Of a DNA stretch of 64,000 nt, positions 52,875 through 61,615 are shown in pieces (position 1 is the first letter of the stretch; every line of letters starts with the position of its first letter). The notes under the pieces were generated by a model that worked only from the letters and a program-made list of their open reading frames with translations, searched no databases and was not told where the DNA came from. This DNA comes from Mycolicibacterium neoaurum VKM Ac-1815D (GTDB lineage Bacteria; Actinomycetota; Actinomycetes; Mycobacteriales; Mycobacteriaceae): positions 4,588,001 to 4,652,000 of the forward strand of contig NC_023036.2 in the NCBI RefSeq assembly GCF_000317305.3. The letters are read 5' to 3'. Position numbers and translations under genes: made by a program.

Positions 52875-53989
52875 GAACGACGAGCCAGTCGGTCGTCTCC
52901 GCCGCCGGTGACCTCGCGCTGGGTCGCCCCGTCCTGCTCAGCCACGGTCGGCCGGGTGAGGAACTGACCGATGTGGTGCTGGCGGGGGCCCTGGCAACAC
53001 CCGCCTGGACCGCATGGGCCATCCGGCACACCTCGGGATTTCTCTGCGCCGCAATGCGATCGAGCCACGCGGATGCGCTGGGCCTACCGCCCATGGTGCC
53101 GACGACGAGCCAGAGTCCAAAGGTGCCCAGATTCGCTGTCGGGGTGGATGCGGCGGTGGGCATCGGCACGGGCATCAGCGCCGCCGATCGCGCACACACC
53201 GGTCGGGTGCTGGCCGACCCCGAGACGCGAGCCGAGGACCTGGTCCGGCCCGGGCACGTGATGCCGATCCGGGCCGCCGAACACGGTGTGTTGCAGCGGC
53301 GTGCCGCGGCCGAAGCCGCGATCGATCTGTGCGGCAGTTCGGGACTGGTGCCGCTGGCGCTGACGGCCACACTGCTCGACGAACACAGTGGACGTCCATT
53401 ACGGGGCGACGAATCGGTCGCTTTCGCCCGCGAGCACGGCATCACGCTGGTCACCGTCGAGGACATCGTCGTCCACCTCATCCATCACGGCAGGGGAACC
53501 TCGGGGCGCGTTCACCGCATCACCCCGTCCGGCCGGCAGATCCGGAGCAGATCCACCCGTGTCATCGACTTCGACGATGAACTCACCGGTGCACGACACA
53601 CGGTCATGGTGGGGCCTTTGCCGGCTCGACGGGTGCCTTCGGTGTACGTGGTCGGCGAATGTACGCACCGCGATCCGTTCGGACCGCGGTGCGACTGTCA
53701 ACCAGTGTTCGACGGCTACCGCGAGCGAGTAGAAAGCACCGGCGGGATGCTGGTCCATCTGCGCACGGGCCAATCCGACAGGACCGCTGCGGTGGCCGAT
53801 GACGAGATGGCGCAGGGGTGTATCACCGCGGCCATGCGGCATTTCGGACTCGAGAAAGCTCATATCGTGGGATGGCCGGGCGATGGTGTGACCGGTGCAT
53901 GCCGGCTGTTGCAGCTGCCGGCCGGCACGGGTTCGGCCCCCGAGTTGCCAGCGGCGATCACGAAGAGCCTTCTCGAACAGGCCTATTGA
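52871..53989 (+). CDS. RibBA-like protein with both active sites degenerate
   Basis: A 372-residue fusion of a RibB (DHBP synthase) fold and a RibA (GTP cyclohydrolase II) fold. RibB part: GTGISAADRAHT and RPGHVMPIRA are kept, but the acidic DDEDRENEGD loop reads HGRPGEELTD, and the catalytic GHTEA reads AAAEA (145-149), so the active His is gone. RibA part: zinc cysteines C264, C274 and C276 are kept (one residue closer than usual), but the substrate motif REGRGIGL and the following segment with the catalytic Tyr, Asp and Arg are missing. It is therefore unlikely to make riboflavin precursors. It may bind a flavin or pterin, or be a new enzyme. Cotranscribed with flavin reductase. Confidence 0.8.
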   Translation: MRTTSQSVVSAAGDLALGRPVLLSHGRPGEELTDVVLAGALATPAWTAWAIRHTSGFLCAAMRSSHADALGLPPMVPTTSQSPKVPRFAVGVDAAVGIGTGISAADRAHTGRVLADPETRAEDLVRPGHVMPIRAAEHGVLQRRAAAEAAIDLCGSSGLVPLALTATLLDEHSGRPLRGDESVAFAREHGITLVTVEDIVVHLIHHGRGTSGRVHRITPSGRQIRSRSTRVIDFDDELTGARHTVMVGPLPARRVPSVYVVGECTHRDPFGPRCDCQPVFDGYRERVESTGGMLVHLRTGQSDRTAAVADDEMAQGCITAAMRHFGLEKAHIVGWPGDGVTGACRLLQLPAGTGSAPELPAAITKSLLEQAY

Positions 53990-54047
53990 TCCATCACTCA
54001 TCTTGTCGCGACACCACCGACAGCGTCTTCATCTGGAGGAGAACACC

Positions 54048-55670
54048 ATGGCAGGACTTGACGTCACCCTCACCCCGGTCCGTTTCCTGCAACGCGCAAG
54101 CGATGTCATGCCGGACAAGATGGCGATCGTCGACGGTGAGCGCCGCTGGACCTACCGCCAATTCGCCGCCGCGGTGCAACAACTGGCCAAGGCGTTGCAC
54201 GCGTCCGGGATCGTCGACGGCCAGCGCGTCGCCGTCCTCGCCGCCAACTCCGCCGAGATGTTGATAGCCCACTACGCGGTCCCGCTGGCACGGGGAGTGT
54301 TGGTCGCCATCAACACCAGGCTCGCACCGGAGGAAATCGGCTACATCTGCCGGCATTCCGGTGCTCGGATCATGTTCGGCGACCGTGATCTCCTGGGCGG
54401 CCTCGACACCGCCCACCCCGACTTCACGGGCGTCGAGGAATGGGTGGAACTACCGGCGGCCGACGGCACGACATCGGCCGCCGCTCCAGCGGTCGGCTAC
54501 CCGCAGTTTCTGACGCGGGCAGCCGGCGCCGATCTGCCCTGGGACATCGATGCAGAGACCCGCACCATATCGATCAACTACACCTCGGGTACCACCGGCC
54601 GACCGAAGGGAGTCATGTACTCCCACCGCGGCGCCTACCTCTCTGCGCTCGGCGGCATCCACCATTCCGGGTTCACCCAATCGACAAAGTACCTGTGGAC
54701 GCTGCCCATGTTCCACTGCAACGGATGGTGCGCGACATGGGGTGTCACCGCCGCCATGGGCACCCATTTCTGTCTGCGGGCAGTCCGCGCCGAGACGGTG
54801 TGGGCGGCAATCGACGAGCATCACATCACTCACCTCAGCGGAGCGCCAACGGTTCTCACGATTCTCGCGCATGCCGAGCAATCGCACCCGCTGCGCACCC
54901 CATTGACGATCTCCAACGGTGGGGCCCCGCCGAGCCCGACCATCATCGCCGCGATCCGGAAACTGGGCGCGACCATCGTGCACGTCTACGGCCTCACCGA
55001 GACCTACGGCCCGTACACCGTCTGCGAACCGCAACCCGAATGGGCAGGCTACGACGATGACCGTCAGGCCCAACTGATGGCGCGACAGGGAGTCGGGCTC
55101 ATCACCGGTGAGCGGGTCCGCGTGGTTCGTGAAGAACTCTCTCCGACAGGAGAATTGGTCGACGTCATCGCCGACGGCACGGAGATGGGCGAGATCGTCA
55201 TGCGCGGCAACGGAGTGATGAAGGGCTACTACGACGACGAGGAAGGCACCCGTGACGCCACCGTGGGTGGCTGGTTTCATTCGGGCGACCTCGGTGTCAT
55301 GCACACCGACGGATACGTCCAACTCCGGGACCGCGCCAAGGACATCGTGATCTCCGGCGGTGAGAACATCTCGACCATCGAGGTGGAACACGCGATCCTG
55401 TCGCACCCCGCGGTCCTCGAAGCCGCCGTGGTGGGCACACCCGACGACAAGTGGGGCGAGCGACCCAAGGCGTTCGTGGTGACCAAGAACGCGAAGCTCC
55501 TGGAAGAGGCCGATCTCATCGCCCATGTCAGGTCGCATATTGCCGCGTACAAGGCACCGAGCGCGGTCGAGTTCGTCGCCGCCCTGCCCAAGACATCGAC
55601 GGGCAAAGTTCGCAAGAACGAGCTTCGCGACGCCGAGTGGCAAGGGCATTCGACTCGCATCAACGGATAG
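54048..55670 (+). CDS. AMP-forming acyl-CoA ligase, short/medium-chain type
   Basis: 540 residues from ATG 54048 with GGAGGAG at 54035-54041. YTSGTTGRPKGVMYSHRGAY, LTETYGPYTVCEPQPEW, GWFHSGDLGVMHTDGYVQLR, ISGGENISTIEVE and TSTGKVRKNELR (catalytic Lys). It belongs to the group annotated as medium-chain or dimethylmethyl-type acyl-CoA ligases, different from the FAA1-type ligase in the same operon, so the pathway activates two acids or the two enzymes act on different chain lengths. Confidence 0.87.
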   Translation: MAGLDVTLTPVRFLQRASDVMPDKMAIVDGERRWTYRQFAAAVQQLAKALHASGIVDGQRVAVLAANSAEMLIAHYAVPLARGVLVAINTRLAPEEIGYICRHSGARIMFGDRDLLGGLDTAHPDFTGVEEWVELPAADGTTSAAAPAVGYPQFLTRAAGADLPWDIDAETRTISINYTSGTTGRPKGVMYSHRGAYLSALGGIHHSGFTQSTKYLWTLPMFHCNGWCATWGVTAAMGTHFCLRAVRAETVWAAIDEHHITHLSGAPTVLTILAHAEQSHPLRTPLTISNGGAPPSPTIIAAIRKLGATIVHVYGLTETYGPYTVCEPQPEWAGYDDDRQAQLMARQGVGLITGERVRVVREELSPTGELVDVIADGTEMGEIVMRGNGVMKGYYDDEEGTRDATVGGWFHSGDLGVMHTDGYVQLRDRAKDIVISGGENISTIEVEHAILSHPAVLEAAVVGTPDDKWGERPKAFVVTKNAKLLEEADLIAHVRSHIAAYKAPSAVEFVAALPKTSTGKVRKNELRDAEWQGHSTRING

Positions 55671-55709
55671 TCCCGATCGGCGCCGGCCACCACAGACAGA
55701 GAAGAGAAG

Positions 55710-56873
55710 ATGAGCGCGTCAGGCAAATCGTCATTCGATCTATTCCAGCTACCGGACGAGCTCCGGGAACTCCGGGCCGCGATCCGAGGGCTGGCCGAAA
55801 GAGAGATCGCCCCTTACGCCGCCGAGTGCGATCGGGATTCCCGGTTTCCGCACGAAGCATCGAGGGCATTGGCGGCTTCGGGGTTCAATGCCGTGCATGT
55901 GCCCGAGGGGTTCGGCGGCCAAGGCGCGGACTCGGTGGCGGTCTGCATCGTGATCGAAGAGGTGGCCCGCGTCGATGCCTCCGCGTCGTTGATTCCCGCA
56001 GTCAACAAGCTGGGAACCATGGGGTTGATCTTGCGGGGAAGTGAGGAACTGAAGAAGACGGTCCTGCCCGACCTGGTCGGCGGGGCGCTGGCCTCCTACG
56101 CCCTGTCCGAACGAGAGGCCGGTTCCGATGCCGCAGGCATGAAGACCCGCGCCACACCCGCCGGCGACGACTGGATCATCAACGGGACCAAGGCCTGGAT
56201 CACCAACGGTGGTGAGTCGACCTGGTACACGGTGATGGCGGTGACCGACCCCGACAAGGGCGCCAACGGCATCTCGGCGTTCATGGTGCATCGCGACGAC
56301 GAGGGCTTCACCGTGGGCCCCAAGGAGCGCAAACTGGGGATCAAGGGTTCACCGACTGTGGAGTTGCACTTCCAGAACTGCCGAATTCCCGGTGACCGGA
56401 TCATCGGCGAACCCGGCACCGGTTTCAAGACTGCGTTGGCCACGCTGGACCACACGCGTCCGACAATCGGTGCCCAGGCGGTCGGAATCGCCCAGGGCGC
56501 CCTCGAGGCAGCGATCAACTACACCCGGGACCGTCGGCAGTTCGGAAAATCGGTCAGCGAGTTCCAGGGGGTGCAGTTCATGCTCGCCGATATGGCGATG
56601 AAAGTGGAGGCCGCCCGACTCATGGTCTACAGCGCGGCCGCTCGGGCCGAGCGCGGCGAGCCCGACCTGAACTTCATCTCGGCCGCGTCGAAGTGCTTCG
56701 CCTCCGATATCGCGATGGCCGTCACCACCGATGCGGTGCAGCTGTTCGGCGGCGCCGGTTACACCGTGGATTTCCCCGTCGAGCGGTTCATGCGCGATGC
56801 CAAGATCACACAGATCTATGAGGGCACCAACCAGATCCAGCGCGTCGTGATGAGCCGCGCCCTGCTCTCCTGA
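55710..56873 (+). CDS. Acyl-CoA dehydrogenase
   Basis: A 387-residue FAD flavoprotein. YALSEREAGSDAAGMKTRAT, WITNGGESTWYTVMAVTDPD, RKLGIKGSPTVELHFQNCRI, RRQFGKSVSEFQGVQFMLAD, QLFGGAGYTVDFPVERFMRD and the catalytic Glu region ITQIYEGTNQIQRVVMSRAL. Introduces the alpha,beta double bond into a CoA ester, giving substrate for the crotonases. Last gene of the cluster; followed by a large inverted repeat. Confidence 0.93.
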   Translation: MSASGKSSFDLFQLPDELRELRAAIRGLAEREIAPYAAECDRDSRFPHEASRALAASGFNAVHVPEGFGGQGADSVAVCIVIEEVARVDASASLIPAVNKLGTMGLILRGSEELKKTVLPDLVGGALASYALSEREAGSDAAGMKTRATPAGDDWIINGTKAWITNGGESTWYTVMAVTDPDKGANGISAFMVHRDDEGFTVGPKERKLGIKGSPTVELHFQNCRIPGDRIIGEPGTGFKTALATLDHTRPTIGAQAVGIAQGALEAAINYTRDRRQFGKSVSEFQGVQFMLADMAMKVEAARLMVYSAAARAERGEPDLNFISAASKCFASDIAMAVTTDAVQLFGGAGYTVDFPVERFMRDAKITQIYEGTNQIQRVVMSRALLS

Positions 56874-56879
56874 CCCGAC

Positions 56880-56942
56880 CGCCGAATCTGAAGTCCATGG
56901 CGTCTTTGTGCGCAGATCTCGCGGTCTACTTCAGATTCGGCG
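56880..56942. repeat. Perfect 15-bp inverted repeat with 33-nt spacer (possible terminator)
   Basis: Left arm CGCCGAATCTGAAGT (56880-56894), right arm ACTTCAGATTCGGCG (56928-56942), all 15 pairs matching. It fills the gap between the convergent acyl-CoA dehydrogenase and mazG genes, so a bidirectional terminator is likely; the long loop also fits a small dispersed palindromic element or insertion scar. Confidence 0.7.
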
Positions 56943-56948
56943 TCATGA

Positions 56949-57875
56949 CTACGTGGGCCAGTGCGCACGCCATTCGTCTGCGCCGATCGGCTCCGGCGGC
57001 GTATCCCCGATCGGCGCGCCACCGCGGGCGGCCACCGCACTTCTCTCGGCGGCGCGCACGGAATCCATGAACTCCAATACCGTGGTGCGCAGGGAGTTCT
57101 CGGCGTCGGTATCCGGACCGATGTGCACCTGCCGCAGCCCCGCGGGCACCAGATCCTCGGGCAGGCCGGCACCGGCGACCCGCTCGAGGACCTTCTGGGT
57201 CAACGCCAGCGCGGGCTGACCTGTCGGCACATCGTCCATGCAGGAGGCGCGCACCTTCTCGGTGCGTTTGCGTTCCTCCCACTGAGCCAGTTGCTGTTCC
57301 AGGGAGACCGACTCGCCGGCGAGCACTCCGGCCGCACGGTGGCCGAGCTTGCGCACCAGTGCGTCGGCCACGTCGTCGATGTCGAAGGCACCCGCGGGGG
57401 CATCCTGGGCGATGCGGGCGTGAAAAAGCACCTGCAGCAACACGTCTCCCAGTTCGGTGCGCAGCTCGTCGAGATCCCCACTGCGGACCGCGTCGAACAA
57501 CTCGTAGGTCTCCTCCAACAGGTATCTGCGCAACGAGTCGTGGGTCTGCTCACTCTCCCAGGGGCCATCGGTGCGCAGCCGGTCCATGACGGCCACGGCG
57601 TCGACCAGCCGCTCCCCGACCTGCGGGCCGGGCGCCGCGATCAGGGTGGCCCCGGCGGCCAGACTGGCCTTCACCGCGGGATGCTCGGGATCCGAGGACA
57701 ACAGCACCGGGGCCTCACCGGACGCGCTGGGCAGGTACGGTCGGGCCGAGGGCAGCGACCACGGCACCTTGATCGGCATCTCCTCGGTGTAGGCCACCTC
57801 CCCGACCAGCAGTGCTACGGCTTCCACCGGCACCAGTGACGGCCGGCGCGGATCGACCAGGACGACCGTCGTCAC
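56949..57875 (-). CDS. mazG: Nucleoside triphosphate pyrophosphohydrolase MazG
   Basis: 308 residues from GTG 57875, overlapping the mfd stop (GTGA). MazG helical motif with the metal-binding glutamates: RYLLEETYELFDAVRSGDL, LRTELGDVLLQVLFHARIA, IDDVADALVRKLGHRAAGVL, QWEERKRTEK. The N-terminal 90 residues are the extension typical of mycobacterial MazG. Hydrolyses abnormal NTPs to limit mutation. Position equals Rv1021. Confidence 0.92.
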   Translation of the reverse strand: MTTVVLVDPRRPSLVPVEAVALLVGEVAYTEEMPIKVPWSLPSARPYLPSASGEAPVLLSSDPEHPAVKASLAAGATLIAAPGPQVGERLVDAVAVMDRLRTDGPWESEQTHDSLRRYLLEETYELFDAVRSGDLDELRTELGDVLLQVLFHARIAQDAPAGAFDIDDVADALVRKLGHRAAGVLAGESVSLEQQLAQWEERKRTEKVRASCMDDVPTGQPALALTQKVLERVAGAGLPEDLVPAGLRQVHIGPDTDAENSLRTTVLEFMDSVRAAERSAVAARGGAPIGDTPPEPIGADEWRAHWPT

Positions 57876-60800
57876 CGGTCCGCCCCTGGCTCGGATGTTG
57901 CTGTGCCGCCGGTGATGTCGACCTCATCGGCTGGTCGGCCGTCGAGGGCCAACAGCATTCCCGCCACTGCTTGCAGCAGGTCCAGATCGCGGATGCGCGG
58001 CGCACCTACCCCACTGCCCGCCCGTGGGATCGGGATCTGGACCGTCGATGTCGTGGCACGGTAGGCCGAGCCCGGGTAGATGCGCTTGAGCCGCAACTGA
58101 CCCGAATCCTGCAGCGTCAACGGCGACACCTTCAGGGTGGAGTCCGAGACGGTGGACACCTCGGTGACCCCGTACTCGCGGCACAGCAGACGCAACCTGG
58201 CGACCGCGACGAGACGTTGCGCGGGCTCCGGCAGCGGTCCGTACCGGTCGACGAGTTCGTCGATGACGCGGGCCACCGCGGCGTTGTCCGAGGCTGCGGC
58301 CAACCGGCGGTACGCCTCCAGCCGTAGCCGGTCGCTGCCGATGTAGTCGGGCGGCAGGTGCGCATCGACCGGCAGGTCGATGCGGACGTCCTTCTGTTCC
58401 TCCTGCGAGACAACGGTTTTCCCGTCGACGGCGGCACGGTAGGCCTCGACGGCCTCACCGACCAGCCGCACGTACAGGTCGAACCCGACACCGGCGACGT
58501 GCCCGGACTGTTCGACGCCCAGCACGTTGCCCGCTCCGCGGATCTCCAGATCCTTCATGGCCACCGCCATCCCGGCACCCAGATCGTTGTTCTGGGCGAT
58601 GGTCGCCAACCGGTCGTGGGCGGTCTCGGTGAGCGGCACCTCGGGCGGATAGAGGAAGTAGGCGTACCCGCGTTCCCGGCTGCGCCCCACCCTGCCGCGC
58701 AGCTGGTGCAGCTGGGAAAGCCCGAAGGTGTCCGCCCGTTCCACGATCAGGGTGTTGGCGTTGGAGATGTCCAAACCCGTCTCGACGATGGTGGTGCACA
58801 CCAGGATGTCGAACTCGCGATTCCAGAACCCCTCGACGGTCTTCTCCAGGGTCTCCTCGGCCATCTGACCGTGCGCCACCACGACCCGGGCCTCGGGCAC
58901 CATCGCCTGCACCCGGGCGGCCGCTTGGTCGATCGACTTGACCCGGTTGTGGATGTAGAAGGCCTGCCCGTCGCGCAGCAGTTCGCGACGCAGTGCGGCG
59001 GCGACCTGCTTGTCATCGTGCGGGCCGACGTAGGTCAGCACCGGGAAGCGCTCCTCGGGCGGGGTGAGGATGGTCGACATCTCGCGGATACCGGCCAGGC
59101 TCATCTCCAGGGTGCGCGGGATCGGCGTCGCGCTCATGGTCAGCACGTCGACGTGGGTGCGCAGGCTCTTGATGTGTTCCTTGTGCTCGACGCCGAAACG
59201 CTGCTCCTCGTCGACGATGACCAGGCCGAGGTCCTTCCAGCGCACCGCGGTCTGCAGCAGCCGGTGCGTGCCGATCACGACATCGACCGAGCCGTCGACC
59301 ATTCCGTCCAGCACTGCCTTGGATTCGGTCGGGTCGGTGAACCGCGACAGTCCCTTGACGGTCACCGGGAAACCGGCCATCCGCGCGGTGAAGGTCTGCA
59401 GATGCTGGTCGGCGAGCAGCGTCGTGGGCACCAGGACCGCGACCTGCTTACCGTCCTGCACCGCCTTGAACGCCGCGCGCACCGCGATCTCGGTCTTGCC
59501 GTAGCCGACGTCACCGCAGATGACCCGGTCCATCGGAACCGGTTTCTCCATATCGGATTTGACCTCGGCGATGGCGGTCATCTGGTCCATGGTCTCGGTG
59601 AACCCGAACGCATCCTCCATCTCGGCCTGCCACGGGGTGTCCGGGCCGAAGGCGTGACCCGGTGCGGCCTGCCGCTTGGCGTACAGCGACACCAACTCAC
59701 CGGCGATCTCACGGACGGCCTTGCGCGCCTTGGTCTTGGTGTTGGTCCAGTCGCTGCCGCCGAGCCGGCTCAGCGTCGGGGCCTGCCCGCCGACGTAGCG
59801 CGACAGCTGATCCAGTGAGTCCATCGGGACGTAGAGCTTGTCGGTGCCGCCGCCGCGCTTGGCCGATGCGTATTCGAGCACCAGGTACTCGCGCCGTGCG
59901 CCGCCGATGACGCGTTCGGTCATCTCGACGAACTTGCCGATGCCGTGCTGATCGTGGACCACCAGGTCACCGGCCGTCAGCGCCAACGGGTCGACGACGT
60001 TACGGCGCTTGGCGGCAAGGCGTTTGCCGTCGGTGGCGGCGACGCGGTTACCGGTCAGATCGGTTTCGGTGATGATCACCAGGTTGGCGCCGGGGATGAC
60101 GACACCGTCGTGCAGCGGGCCCTTGAGCACCCCGACCACACCGGCTGCCGGCTGCGCGCCGGCCTCCAACAACGTTGCGGGCGTGTCGGCTTCGGCGAGC
60201 TGCTCGACGACGCGGTGCGCGGTGCCGGTGCCCGGTGTGACCACGACGCCGTAACCGCCCGTGGCGACGTGGGCGCGCAGCATCGCGAAGATCTCCTCGA
60301 CGACATGCTGGCTTCGTGCAGATGGCGCCGGTCGCACGTCGAGTTCGACCGCCGACTCGTCGTTGAGCTGGCTCAGCGTCCACCAGTGCGCCGCACCGGC
60401 ACGCACCTCGTCGAGCTCGCGGAAGCCCGACCCGCCGAGCGCTTCGACGTCCACCGGGGCGGCGCCACCGATGGCCGCCACCGACCAGGACGCCTCCAGG
60501 AATTCGCGGCCGGTACGGATCAGGTCCGCGGAGCGCGAGCGCACCTTCTCGGGATCGCACACCAGCACCGGGGTGCCCTCGGGCAGATGGCTGGTCAGCA
60601 GCGTCAGCTCGGTGGGCTCCAGCACCGGCAGCAGCGCCTCCATCCCGTCGACCGGGATACCCTCGGAAAGCTTGGCCAGCATGTCGCCGATGGATCCGGC
60701 GATGGTGTTGTCGGTCTGGGGCTGGGCGTCGACGAGCTGGGCGGCGCGTTGCTTGACCTGTTCGGTGATCAGGATCTCGCGGCAGGCCACGGCATCGACG

Positions 60801-61507
60801 CGGTGGATCTCGATCTCGGTGATGGAGCGCTGGTCGGCGACCGAGAACATCCGCATCTCGGACACCTCGTCGCCCCAGAACTCCACGCGCACCGGATGTT
60901 CGGCGGTCGGCGGGAAGATGTCCAGGATGCCGCCGCGGACCGCGAACTCACCGCGCTTGGCCACCATGTCCACCCGGGTGTAGGCCAGCTCGACCAGCCG
61001 CGCGATCGTCTCGTCGAAATCCGAATCGGCGCCGACAGCCAATGTCACCGGCTCGATCTCACCGAGGCCGGCCAGCATCGGCTGCAGCAGCGACCGAGCC
61101 GTGGTGACCACCACCTGCAACGGCGGACCGAGGTGCTCGTCGTCGGGGCGCGCGAGCCGGCGCAGCACCAGCATCCTGGCGCCGACCGTCTCGACCCCGG
61201 GTGAGAGCCGCTCGTGCGGCAGCGTCTCCCAGGACGGGAACAGCGCGACGGCGTCCCCGAACACGGCCTTGAGTTCGGCGGTCAGGTCATCGGCCTCGCG
61301 GCCCGTCGCGGTGACGACGAGCAGCGGGCCGGTACGAGCCAGCGCGGCCGCGGTGAACAGCCGCGCGCTGGCCGGACCGACCATCGCCAGTGTGTCCGGC
61401 CGGCCTTGGGCGCGGTCGATCAGATCGAGGAAGGTGGGCGAGGTGAGCGCCAGGTCGACGAGCCCCGCGATCGGGATTTGGACATGAGTGTGCCCCGGTG
61501 CGGTCAT
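57872..61507 (-). CDS. mfd: Transcription-repair coupling factor Mfd
   Basis: 1,211 residues from ATG 61507. UvrB-like N-terminal part (LFPSWETLPHERLSPG), RNAP-interacting domain (LVVHDQHGIGKFVEM), RecG-like translocase with Walker A GDVGYGKTEIAVRAA, DEEQRFG, TMSATPIPRTLEMSL, and motif VI QLRGRVGRS; C-terminal TRCF domain (DRLRLEAYRRLAAASD). It removes stalled RNA polymerase and recruits UvrA. The open frame continues far upstream to 63196 opposite the DUF1023 gene, but that part is antisense and not protein-like. Position equals Rv1020. Confidence 0.97.
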   Translation of the reverse strand: MTAPGHTHVQIPIAGLVDLALTSPTFLDLIDRAQGRPDTLAMVGPASARLFTAAALARTGPLLVVTATGREADDLTAELKAVFGDAVALFPSWETLPHERLSPGVETVGARMLVLRRLARPDDEHLGPPLQVVVTTARSLLQPMLAGLGEIEPVTLAVGADSDFDETIARLVELAYTRVDMVAKRGEFAVRGGILDIFPPTAEHPVRVEFWGDEVSEMRMFSVADQRSITEIEIHRVDAVACREILITEQVKQRAAQLVDAQPQTDNTIAGSIGDMLAKLSEGIPVDGMEALLPVLEPTELTLLTSHLPEGTPVLVCDPEKVRSRSADLIRTGREFLEASWSVAAIGGAAPVDVEALGGSGFRELDEVRAGAAHWWTLSQLNDESAVELDVRPAPSARSQHVVEEIFAMLRAHVATGGYGVVVTPGTGTAHRVVEQLAEADTPATLLEAGAQPAAGVVGVLKGPLHDGVVIPGANLVIITETDLTGNRVAATDGKRLAAKRRNVVDPLALTAGDLVVHDQHGIGKFVEMTERVIGGARREYLVLEYASAKRGGGTDKLYVPMDSLDQLSRYVGGQAPTLSRLGGSDWTNTKTKARKAVREIAGELVSLYAKRQAAPGHAFGPDTPWQAEMEDAFGFTETMDQMTAIAEVKSDMEKPVPMDRVICGDVGYGKTEIAVRAAFKAVQDGKQVAVLVPTTLLADQHLQTFTARMAGFPVTVKGLSRFTDPTESKAVLDGMVDGSVDVVIGTHRLLQTAVRWKDLGLVIVDEEQRFGVEHKEHIKSLRTHVDVLTMSATPIPRTLEMSLAGIREMSTILTPPEERFPVLTYVGPHDDKQVAAALRRELLRDGQAFYIHNRVKSIDQAAARVQAMVPEARVVVAHGQMAEETLEKTVEGFWNREFDILVCTTIVETGLDISNANTLIVERADTFGLSQLHQLRGRVGRSRERGYAYFLYPPEVPLTETAHDRLATIAQNNDLGAGMAVAMKDLEIRGAGNVLGVEQSGHVAGVGFDLYVRLVGEAVEAYRAAVDGKTVVSQEEQKDVRIDLPVDAHLPPDYIGSDRLRLEAYRRLAAASDNAAVARVIDELVDRYGPLPEPAQRLVAVARLRLLCREYGVTEVSTVSDSTLKVSPLTLQDSGQLRLKRIYPGSAYRATTSTVQIPIPRAGSGVGAPRIRDLDLLQAVAGMLLALDGRPADEVDITGGTATSEPGADR

Positions 61508-61615
61508 GATGACTCCATCGTAGGCGGCGTGCGTCCGGTCCGAAATTCGGTGCGGAATCGCCGGGTCGGCCGGTGTTAGCGTGTTCGGTGAGGTTCCTGG
61601 GGCGGGGGTGAGACG

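Noticed and set aside
52871..53989. Ordinary bifunctional riboflavin enzyme RibBA
   Set aside because: Both active-site motifs are altered or missing, so the standard annotation would mislead.
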